A stretch of DNA of 35,655 bases from NCBI GenBank assembly GCA_964567785.1, contig CAZMOK010000028.1, positions 1 to 35,655 on the forward strand. The letters are read 5' to 3'. Numbering within the stretch: the first letter of the stretch is position 1; the number at the start of each line of letters is the position of its first letter. Both the position numbers and the translations under genes were made by a program. The DNA comes from CAZMOK01 sp964567785 (GTDB lineage Bacteria; Bacteroidota; Bacteroidia; Bacteroidales; JAGOPY01). This document shows, in pieces, positions 26,351 through 33,087 of the stretch. A model generated the notes under the pieces. The model was not told where the DNA came from, made no database searches, and worked only from the letters and a program-made list of their open reading frames with translations.

Positions 26351-28000
26351 TTACATCATTCCCGGCATTCCGCCCATACCGCCCGGAGGCATCCCTGCCG
26401 GTGCGCCGGATGATTCATTTTCATCCTTATGCTCAGCAAGCACACATTCGGTTGTGAGCAGCATACCGGCAATTGAAGCGGCATTTTCAAGAGCTATACG
26501 CGCAACCTTGGTCGGGTCAATGACACCGGCTTCATAAAGGCTTTCGTAAGTTTCGGTACGTGCATTGTAGCCAAAATCACCCTTTCCTTCCCTTACTTTC
26601 TGCACTACCACAGAACCTTCCATACCGGCATTTTCCACGATCTGCCTCAGCGGTTCTTCAAGTGACCTCTTTATGATAGCGATACCGGTTTCTTCATCTT
26701 CATTATCACCCTTAAGGTTGGCCAGGGCATCGATGGCCCGCAGGTAAGCGACACCACCACCGGGTATGATACCCTCTTCTATGGCAGCACGTGTTGCATT
26801 CAGGGCATCGTCATAGCGGTCTTTCTTCTCTTTCATTTCAACCTCGCTGGCTGCACCGACATAGACCACTGCAACACCGCCTGCAAGCTTGGCAAGGCGT
26901 TCCTGCAGCTTTTCCTTATCATAGTCAGAAGTGGTTGATTCGATCTGTGCCTTGATCTGTTTGACCCTGGCATCGATATCTTCCTTCTTTCCCTGTCCAC
27001 TGACGACGGTTGTGTTCTCCTTGTCGATGGTGATCTTTTCAGCTTCACCAAGGAATGAAAGGTCGGCATCCTCGAGCTTGAATCCCTTTTCTTCGGAGAT
27101 CACTGTACCACCCGTCAGAATTGCAATATCTTCAAGCATCTCTTTTCTTCTGTCGCCAAAGCCCGGAGCCTTTACAGCAACAACCTTGAGCGATCCCCTG
27201 ATCTTGTTTACAACCAGTGTAGCAAGTGCCTCAGCCTCAACATCCTCGGCAATGATCATAAGCGGCCTGCCCGACTGAGCAGTCTTTTCGAGGACCGGTA
27301 AAAGATCTTTCATAACTGAGATCTTCTTGTCGTAGATGAGGATGTAAGGATTCTCATATACTGCTTCCATCTTTTCGGTATCGGTTACGAAGTAGGGTGA
27401 AATGAATCCCCTGTCGAACTGCATACCCTCCACAACATCAACATATGTTTCAATGCTCTTGGCCTCCTCGATGGTGATTACACCTTCTTTCTTCACTTTC
27501 GACATGGCCTCGGCAATCAGCTTACCAATTGTCACGTCATTGTTAGCTGAAACTGCAGCAACCTGTTCGATCTTTTCATTGCTGTCGCCAATCTCTTTGG
27601 TTTGATCTTTAAGTGAATCGATCACTTTAGCAACAGCCTTGTCGATCCCGCGCTTCAGGTCGGTGGGATTTGCCCCTGCCGTGACGTTTTTAAGGCCTGT
27701 GGTGAAAATTGCCTGGGCGAGAACAGTTGCGGTTGTTGTACCGTCACCTGCCAGGTCGTTGGTCTTGGAAGCAACTTCCTTCACCATCTGTGCTCCCATA
27801 TTCTCAACATTTTCTTCCAGTTCAACCTCTTTGGCCACTGTAACACCATCCTTGGTAATCTGTGGTGAGCCGAAAGATTTGTCGATGATTACATTCCTTC
27901 CACGAGGCCCCAGGGTTACCTTAACGGCGTTTGAAAGCTCGTCGACCCCTTTTTTCAGCCTCTCTCTTGCTTTAAGATCAAAAATTATATCTTTTGCCAT
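26351..28000 (-). CDS. groL: Chaperonin GroEL
   Basis: GroEL is the double-ring ATP-dependent chaperonin that folds cytosolic proteins. The 549-residue length is typical. Landmarks include VTLGPRGRNVIIDKSFGSPQITKDGVTVAKE, the ATP-site stretch NDLAGDGTTTATVLAQAI, APGFGDRRKEMLEDIAILTGG in the apical domain, GIIPGGGVAYLRA and the Gly-Met-rich tail GMPPGGMGGMPGMM. It lies 44 bases after groS and is the last gene of this minus-strand run, stopping at the shared bidirectional terminator. Confidence 0.99.
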   Translation of the reverse strand: MAKDIIFDLKARERLKKGVDELSNAVKVTLGPRGRNVIIDKSFGSPQITKDGVTVAKEVELEENVENMGAQMVKEVASKTNDLAGDGTTTATVLAQAIFTTGLKNVTAGANPTDLKRGIDKAVAKVIDSLKDQTKEIGDSNEKIEQVAAVSANNDVTIGKLIAEAMSKVKKEGVITIEEAKSIETYVDVVEGMQFDRGFISPYFVTDTEKMEAVYENPYILIYDKKISVMKDLLPVLEKTAQSGRPLMIIAEDVEAEALATLVVNKIRGSLKVVAVKAPGFGDRRKEMLEDIAILTGGTVISEEKGFKLEDADLSFLGEAEKITIDKENTTVVSGQGKKEDIDARVKQIKAQIESTTSDYDKEKLQERLAKLAGGVAVVYVGAASEVEMKEKKDRYDDALNATRAAIEEGIIPGGGVAYLRAIDALANLKGDNEDEETGIAIIKRSLEEPLRQIVENAGMEGSVVVQKVREGKGDFGYNARTETYESLYEAGVIDPTKVARIALENAASIAGMLLTTECVLAEHKDENESSGAPAGMPPGGMGGMPGMM

Positions 28001-28044
28001 CTTTTTAAAGTGTTTTATTAATGATTATTTGATTCAGAACTAGA

Positions 28045-28323
28045 TTAAAGAATTGCCACTATGTCAGATTCACGCATGATCAGGTAGTCGTTACCCTCGA
28101 CGGTGATCTCAGTTCCGGCATATTTTCCGTATAGAACAACATCACCCGTTTTAACTGTTAAAGGTTCGTCCTTTTTTCCGGGGCCGACTGCAACCACAGT
28201 TCCCCTCTGGGGTTTCTCCTTTGCTGTATCGGGGATGATGATCCCTCCTGCTGTTTTATCTTCTGCTGCCGATGGTTCAATGATTACTCTGTCGGCTAAC
28301 GGCTTAATGTTCAGCGCGCTCAT
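28045..28323 (-). CDS. groS: Co-chaperonin GroES
   Basis: The 92-residue product begins MSALNIKPLADRVIIEP and has the mobile loop AEDKTAGGIIIPDTAKEKPQ plus GTVVAVGPGK and GDVVLYGKYAGTEI, all standard for the GroES lid. It forms a heptamer that caps GroEL. It precedes groL in a two-gene unit, separated from secG by a hairpin, so it probably has its own promoter. Confidence 0.98.
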   Translation of the reverse strand: MSALNIKPLADRVIIEPSAAEDKTAGGIIIPDTAKEKPQRGTVVAVGPGKKDEPLTVKTGDVVLYGKYAGTEITVEGNDYLIMRESDIVAIL

Positions 28324-28351
28324 TTTCTACTATTGTTTTTGGTTAGACATT

Positions 28352-28390
28352 CAAATGATTATACCTGCGACATGTCATAATCTGTGCCAA
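28352..28390 (-). promoter_or_regulatory. Candidate groSL promoter
   Basis: On the minus strand TTGGCA (28385-28390) is followed, 21 bases on, by TATAAT (28358-28363), which runs into CATTTG (28352-28357), close to a -7 box. It lies between the secG terminator and the groS start, where a chaperonin promoter is expected. Spacing is not ideal. I see no CIRCE-type operator. Confidence 0.38.
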
Positions 28391-28392
28391 TC

Positions 28393-28438
28393 CCGAAAAA
28401 AACAAAAAATGTCAGAATAGTGTGACATTCTGACATTT
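28393..28438 (-). terminator. Perfect 12-base inverted repeat, likely secG terminator
   Basis: Arms 28407-28418 and 28427-28438 are perfect complements of 12 bases with an eight-base loop. Read on the minus strand the second arm runs into a long T-rich stretch (TTTTTTGTTTTTTT), as in a rho-independent terminator, 30 bases past the secG stop. Because the arms are AT-rich and exactly symmetric (ATGTCAGAAT), an operator for the groSL promoter is an alternative. Confidence 0.7.
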
Positions 28439-28468
28439 ATTTAATCTCTTTATGTTGATTATGTCTGC

Positions 28469-28840
28469 TTATTGCTCTGACCCTTCAGGTAAAGTCTGTG
28501 GGTTCTGATTAGCCGGCTGTGATTGCGACCCCGGAGGCACCATATTGGAAGGTACGGGGGTTGTGTTTTCTATTTTATCTCTTAATTCAGTATCAACAAC
28601 ATCTGCACCTCTTTTCGGGATACTGGCAACTGAGATCAGGCTAAGAAGCACAAGAGCAATTGCCAGCGACCAGGTTGCCTTCTCAAGGAAATCGGCTGTT
28701 TTTCTCACGCCCATGAATTGGTTTGACCCTGCAAAATTTGATGCCAGGCCACCGCCTTTTGAGTTCTGCACCAGCACTACCAGTACCAGGAGAACTGATA
28801 CAACAAGGATGAGAACAAGTAATAATACGAAAAAACCCAT
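28469..28840 (-). CDS. secG: Preprotein translocase subunit SecG
   Basis: SecG is the small accessory subunit of the SecYEG channel in the inner membrane. The 123-residue protein has two membrane helices, about 3-24 (VLLLVLILVVSVLLVLVVLVQ) and 56-75 (WSLAIALVLLSLISVASI), joined by the conserved QNSKGGGLASNFAGSNQFMGVRKTADFLEKATW loop. The Pro/Gln/Asn-rich tail is common in Bacteroidota SecG. It is 12 bases after the TPR gene and ends at a hairpin. Confidence 0.95.
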   Translation of the reverse strand: MGFFVLLLVLILVVSVLLVLVVLVQNSKGGGLASNFAGSNQFMGVRKTADFLEKATWSLAIALVLLSLISVASIPKRGADVVDTELRDKIENTTPVPSNMVPPGSQSQPANQNPQTLPEGSEQ

Positions 28841-28852
28841 TGTATTCTATAA

Positions 28853-29575
28853 TTATAAGTTCGTTTTCAGTTTTTCAATTCGGGCTGCAAAGTAACTACT
28901 TTTTTCCGGATTAAGCAACTGAAGCTTTTCATAAAGTTTAATGGCTTTTTTGATATTTCCCTGTTGTTCATAGATCCTGGCCAGTGTTTCGCTCACAACA
29001 CCTTCCTGGTCAACAATACTCTTCCTGGCTTTGTCTTCGGGGCTGAAGAATTTTTTTTCCTCTTCAGGCACGGTGTTTTCTGCAATAAATTCCTCAAGAA
29101 GTTCATCTTTGGGCAAAGGCTTCATTTCGGGATCTTCCTTTTGGTTATCTGCCCCATTGCCTTCACCGGTTACTTTGCTTTGCAGGTATTCGTCCTTTTT
29201 CTGAAGCAATTCCCTCACCCTGGTGCGTTTTTCTTCTATCTCGGAAAGTTCAGCCATAATAGTCTTCTCAAGTTCTTTGAGCTTCAGTTGCACCTCATCA
29301 TCAACCTCATTTCTGTTAGTCTTTTTCCGGAGGTATTCATCCAGGCTGTTCACCAGTTCCCTGAGCCTTGCCCTGCTTCCCGCATAAACTGCTGTTTTTA
29401 CGAGAAGCCTGTCATACTCCGGCCTGTTGACAATATAAAGGTTGAGCAGTTCAATTAACCTGGCAGAGTGGAACCAGGGGTATGCCCCGGTGTATTTCCT
29501 GATCTCGGGAAGTGTGGCCTCGTTTAGTTTTGAAGGCTCGTTTATCAGCTCTATGATATCAATTTGCTCTGTCAT
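28853..29575 (-). CDS. TPR-like protein of the lptE-secG operon
   Basis: The 240-residue product has no signal peptide or membrane segment, so it is probably cytoplasmic. The N-terminal part (1-80: PEIRKYTGAYPWFHSARLIELLNLY) is helical. A charged coiled-coil-like stretch (about 85-140, EVQLKLKELEKTIMAELSEIEEKRTRVRELLQKKDEYL) follows, then a low-complexity acidic linker. The C-terminus (about 190-235) holds one tetratricopeptide-like unit: SETLARIYEQQGNIKKAIKLYEKLQLLNPEKSSYF. Proteins of this type regularly sit between lptE and secG in Bacteroidota, but I know no assigned function. Spacing is 14 bases from lptE and 12 bases from secG, so it is part of the same transcript. Confidence 0.8.
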   Translation of the reverse strand: MTEQIDIIELINEPSKLNEATLPEIRKYTGAYPWFHSARLIELLNLYIVNRPEYDRLLVKTAVYAGSRARLRELVNSLDEYLRKKTNRNEVDDEVQLKLKELEKTIMAELSEIEEKRTRVRELLQKKDEYLQSKVTGEGNGADNQKEDPEMKPLPKDELLEEFIAENTVPEEEKKFFSPEDKARKSIVDQEGVVSETLARIYEQQGNIKKAIKLYEKLQLLNPEKSSYFAARIEKLKTNL

Positions 29576-29589
29576 TCCTGCTGTCTCTG

Positions 29590-30111
29590 CTACCAGTTTA
29601 CCACTGCCTTATTGAAAATATCGTCCACAAGCTGCTCATTTATTGCTGCGATCAAAGCATCTTTTACCTGTGATATATCCTGGCTGCTTGGATAATCCTC
29701 AAACCGGGTGAAGCTAGTCTCGAAACTCATCTGATCGTCAAAAGTATTTACAAACTTAATGAACACGGTAATGCTGAGACGGTTCAACGCAGCAGTTTCA
29801 TCTCCCTGTATAGCTACGGGCTCCACTTCGTAACCCCGGATCTCGCCTTCAATTTGCAGGTCACCGTCCATATCCAACAGATACAGTGTTGTTTCTGTTG
29901 TGAACCTGTCCCTCAGTGCTTCGGTAAAGGATTGTGACAGCGATGGCTCTACGAGGTCGGCCTTGTTCTCTATGAACTGGACTGATATGGTTTTAGCTTC
30001 CGGAGGTATCGATGCGCCTGTAAATGAATACACACCACATCCTGAAACCAGCAAGGTAAAAGCCAGTGCTGTCATGATTAATATCTTTTCAGTGGTCCTG
30101 AAAACTTTCAT
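29590..30111 (-). CDS. lptE: LptE family lipopolysaccharide-assembly lipoprotein
   Basis: LptE plugs the LptD barrel that places lipopolysaccharide in the outer leaflet. The 173-residue protein is a lipoprotein: TLLVSGC puts the lipidated Cys at position 25, directly followed by GVYSFTGASIPPEAKTISVQFIENKA, which is the typical start of the Bacteroidota LptE family. The rest is a small alpha/beta domain (LSQSFTEALRDRF, GDLQIEGEIRGYEV, LSITVFIKFVN). It lies 6 bases after the sigma54-activator gene and 14 bases before the TPR gene. Confidence 0.9.
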   Translation of the reverse strand: MKVFRTTEKILIMTALAFTLLVSGCGVYSFTGASIPPEAKTISVQFIENKADLVEPSLSQSFTEALRDRFTTETTLYLLDMDGDLQIEGEIRGYEVEPVAIQGDETAALNRLSITVFIKFVNTFDDQMSFETSFTRFEDYPSSQDISQVKDALIAAINEQLVDDIFNKAVVNW

Positions 30112-30117
30112 CTCTGA

Positions 30118-31359
30118 CTATCCTCTGATATTGTATTCTTTGATCTTCCTATACAGGGTTCTTTCGGATATACCCAGTTCTTTCGCGGCATTCTTCCTTT
30201 TACCGTTATGTTTTTCAAGTGCCTTTTTTATGAGGTCGATCTCTCTTTTCTGAAGGGATAACGATTCCTCTATGATCTCTGATTCCTGGATAGTGTCTTC
30301 TTCACCATCGTATTGCTCAACCGGCCTGGTTTCGGGTGAAACGTCTTCTTCAGATCTATAAGGCGTGCGTTCAACTCCTGCCTGAAGATGCTCTACAATA
30401 TTACTGTCGCTCCGGAGGCTGATTGGGCGGTCGTCTTCATTTAAAATCTCCCCTACCACTTTCTTAAGTTCGTGAATATCCTTTTTCATGTCGAAAAGGA
30501 CCTTGTAAAGCAGGTCTCTTTCTGAAAGGCCTGCTTCGCGCTCACCTTTTTTGTACAGGACGGGCAGGTGATGTTCCATTGAGTCGGGAAGGTATTTACG
30601 CAGTGTCTCTGGCCCTATCAGTCTGTTTTCTTCAATTATGGATATTTGTTCTGTGATGTTTTTCAGTTGGCGCACGTTGCCCGGCCAGCGATAATTTTCC
30701 AGGATCTCCTTTGCTTCCTCCGTAAGCTGCACCACAGGCATGCGGTATTTCTCGGCAAAATCGGCAGTAAATTTCCGGAACAACAGATGGATATCTTCCT
30801 TCCGCTCCCGCAGCGGCGGTACGTAAATCGGCACGCTGCTCAACCGGTAATACAGGTCTTCCCTGAATTTACCTTCAGAGATCGCTTCAGGAACATTCAC
30901 ATTCGTAGCAGCTACCACACGTACATCGGTTTTTATCACTTTTGAGGAACCCACTCTCAGGAATTCTCCTGTTTCCAGTACCCTGAGCAGCCGGACCTGG
31001 GTAGACAGCGGCAATTCTGCAATCTCATCGAGGAATATCGTTCCTCCGTTGACAACTTCGAAATAACCTTTCCGCGATTCGTGTGCACCTGTGAAGGATC
31101 CTTTTTCGTGGCCGAAAAGTTCAGAATCGATCGTGCCCTCAGGGATGGCTCCGCAGTTTACTGCGATATATGAACCATGTTTCCTTGAGCTAAGCTGGTG
31201 TATGATCTTAGGGAAAGCTTCCTTTCCTGTACCAGATTCACCGTTAATAAGGACAGTCAAATCGGTAGGGGCAACCTGCCTTGCAACATCGATGGCACGG
31301 TTCAACAATCCTGAATTCCCAATGATACCAAACCTCTGCTTTATCGATTGAATTTCCAT
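30118..31359 (-). CDS. Sigma54-dependent AAA+ transcriptional activator
   Basis: These activators use ATP hydrolysis to open promoters bound by RNA polymerase with sigma54 (RpoN). The 413-residue protein begins directly with the AAA+ domain: Walker A GESGTGKE (40-47), the sigma54-contact loop GSFTGA (87-92, instead of GAFTGA), Walker B GGTIFLDEI (105-113), arginine-finger region REDLYYRLSSVPIYVPPLRER, and WPGNVRQLKNI. A linker (about 270-365, acidic in its second half) leads to a Fis-type helix-turn-helix (RKNAAKELGISERTLYRKIKEYNI). There is no receiver, GAF or PAS domain, so activity must be set by something else. It heads the unit with lptE, the TPR gene and secG; a -7 box lies in the gap upstream. 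Similar genes precede lptE in many Bacteroidota. Target genes are unknown. Confidence 0.94.
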   Translation of the reverse strand: MEIQSIKQRFGIIGNSGLLNRAIDVARQVAPTDLTVLINGESGTGKEAFPKIIHQLSSRKHGSYIAVNCGAIPEGTIDSELFGHEKGSFTGAHESRKGYFEVVNGGTIFLDEIAELPLSTQVRLLRVLETGEFLRVGSSKVIKTDVRVVAATNVNVPEAISEGKFREDLYYRLSSVPIYVPPLRERKEDIHLLFRKFTADFAEKYRMPVVQLTEEAKEILENYRWPGNVRQLKNITEQISIIEENRLIGPETLRKYLPDSMEHHLPVLYKKGEREAGLSERDLLYKVLFDMKKDIHELKKVVGEILNEDDRPISLRSDSNIVEHLQAGVERTPYRSEEDVSPETRPVEQYDGEEDTIQESEIIEESLSLQKREIDLIKKALEKHNGKRKNAAKELGISERTLYRKIKEYNIRG

Positions 31360-31384
31360 TGCTCTCCCGTTGAGTGATTTATTA

Positions 31385-31392
31385 CAAAATTA
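31385..31392 (-). promoter_or_regulatory. Likely -7 box for the activator-lptE-TPR-secG unit
   Basis: Minus-strand TAATTTTG is an exact TAnnTTTG match beginning 26 bases before the start codon. A TTG lies 15 bases further upstream (31408-31410), shorter than the usual spacing. It would make the four envelope-related genes independent of pheT and the dehydrogenase. Confidence 0.5.
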
Positions 31393-31414
31393 CAAAATCC
31401 TGAGTGACAATATT

Positions 31415-33076
31415 TCAGTCATTCTTCCTTCTTTCAACTTCCTTCTTTATCCTTTGTATATGTCCCCTGCCCAGGGCAGTCACTTCACATCCGAGCTCAA
31501 TGTATCGCCTGATCTTTTCATCGGTGAGAATGCCGAAGCAATCGACAACGGCCAGGGGATTTCCGGCCCATCCCACGACCCGGTCAGGATCAAGCTCAAG
31601 GTAGTCGGAATGCGGAACTGCCAGAATTACAGCTTCCACTCCCCTGAGGGCCTTTTGAAGATCTTTCTCCACCTTGGTTGAAGCCAGTTCTTCCTGGTTC
31701 CTGAAGAACCGGCTCCACGAAAGGCCCGGTGCGGGGTAAACATCCTGTTTCTCCAGTTCGTACCAGTGATCGACATAGGGATCGTGAACCCTGATATCCG
31801 CCCCCATTTCAGTTAGTTTCCTTATCACTATTTCGCTGCCGCTGTATCTTGTATCACCTACATCCTGCCTGTAGCTTGCTCCGCAAAGCAGCACTTCGGA
31901 GCCTGCTATGTACCGCGACATATTTTTCAACACATCCCGTGTCAGTTCTGCCACGTGAAGCGAACGGGTATCATTAATATCTATGGCCGTTGGAGTAATG
32001 CGGAAAATACTGTCGCCATCCTCAAAACCCAGTATGTGCCTGTAAGCCCAGTAGCCCAGCCCGCCGTCTTTCGGAAGGCAATATCCTCCGATGCCCGGTC
32101 CGGGAAAGATCATGTTGCTGTGTGTAGGTCTCATCTTAATGGCATTCATGACCTTGATAAGATCAACCCCATTCTTTTCAGCGAAAAGGCTCCATTCATT
32201 CATATAGGCAAGTATGGTGGCCCTGTAGGAGTTTTCAACTATCTTGGTTGTTTCCGATTCAATGGGCCGGTCCATTACCGTAAGCGGGAAATCCTCAGTA
32301 TTGAGCACTTCATGAAGGAATTTCTCGACCCTGTTGCGCGCCCCCTCATTGCATCCCGAGCATACCCTCCAGAAATCCCTGATACTCGATACGTATTCCT
32401 TTCCCGGCATCACTCTCTCAAAGCTGTGTGCCAGCAGGGGTATTCTATCTATGCCGCGCCTGCTGAAAGCTTTTTTGAGGATCGGCCAGGCAACAAATTC
32501 TGTGGTACCGGGCGCCACTGTAGTTTCTATAAGTACAAGGCAGTTTTCGGGTATCTTTTCCCCGATGGTCTTCATTGTTGCTTCCAGCGCAGCCATATCA
32601 GCTTCGCCATCCCTCATGTCGCCGAGGGAATTTTTGATGTAATCGCACTGGACATCCACTATTACACAATCAGCAAACTGCAGACAATCGCTGTTATAGG
32701 TTGCTGTGAGGGTTTCCGACTGGAGCACGCACCTGTCGATCAGTTCATCCACCCCGGGGTCTTCTGCCTTAACCGGGGCCTGCCCCCTGTTTATCATAGG
32801 TATCTTCCAGAAGCTTCTTACACTGGGACGCTGGCAGCCTATTACAAACTTCGAGTTCTCCCCTTCTTCATCCTTTGTATCGGCAACAATAGCAGCCATT
32901 ACGGCACCCACGAAGCCAACACCCATCACAACTACGATCTCCTGGCTCCTATCCCTTGCTTTAATTACAAGGTTCTCTATTCTTTCGAGCTCAATCTGAT
33001 AATCCTTCTTTTCCGGCAAATCAAAAGATTCTCCTTCCGGACTAATTGATACCGGTTTATTTACTGTATTTTCCAT
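31415..33076 (-). CDS. UDP-glucose/GDP-mannose dehydrogenase family protein (nucleotide-sugar dehydrogenase)
   Basis: Enzymes of this family oxidise the C6 alcohol of a UDP- or GDP-sugar to a uronic acid with two NAD+. This 553-residue copy is longer than the usual 400-450: it has about 45 residues ahead of the NAD-binding site and extra sequence after the Rossmann glycines. Seen: VVVMGVGFVGAVMA (NAD site), ETTVAPGTTE, RPIESETTKIVENSYRATILAYMNEW, the catalytic GPGIGGYCLPKD with Cys333, and a C-terminal substrate-binding domain (VLLCGASYRQDVGDTRYSGSEIVIRKL; ADIRVHDPYVDHW). The VAPGTT motif resembles UDP-N-acetylmannosamine/galactosamine dehydrogenases, but substrate cannot be fixed by eye. It probably supplies a uronic acid for surface polysaccharide. 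It is 11 bases after pheT and possibly cotranscribed, although no polysaccharide genes adjoin it. Confidence 0.9.
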   Translation of the reverse strand: MENTVNKPVSISPEGESFDLPEKKDYQIELERIENLVIKARDRSQEIVVVMGVGFVGAVMAAIVADTKDEEGENSKFVIGCQRPSVRSFWKIPMINRGQAPVKAEDPGVDELIDRCVLQSETLTATYNSDCLQFADCVIVDVQCDYIKNSLGDMRDGEADMAALEATMKTIGEKIPENCLVLIETTVAPGTTEFVAWPILKKAFSRRGIDRIPLLAHSFERVMPGKEYVSSIRDFWRVCSGCNEGARNRVEKFLHEVLNTEDFPLTVMDRPIESETTKIVENSYRATILAYMNEWSLFAEKNGVDLIKVMNAIKMRPTHSNMIFPGPGIGGYCLPKDGGLGYWAYRHILGFEDGDSIFRITPTAIDINDTRSLHVAELTRDVLKNMSRYIAGSEVLLCGASYRQDVGDTRYSGSEIVIRKLTEMGADIRVHDPYVDHWYELEKQDVYPAPGLSWSRFFRNQEELASTKVEKDLQKALRGVEAVILAVPHSDYLELDPDRVVGWAGNPLAVVDCFGILTDEKIRRYIELGCEVTALGRGHIQRIKKEVERRKND

Positions 33077-33087
33077 AAATAAATAAA

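Noticed and set aside
28374..28390. Sigma54 promoter ahead of groSL (minus-strand TGGCAC)
   Set aside because: The -24-like TGGCAC is present, but the -12 part reads ATGA where TTGC is required, so the essential GC is missing.
31955..33049. Long plus-strand open frame (364 codons) opposite the dehydrogenase gene
   Set aside because: It lies fully antisense to a gene with clear family motifs, and its translation shows no recognisable domain or signal; it is a by-product of codon use on the other strand.
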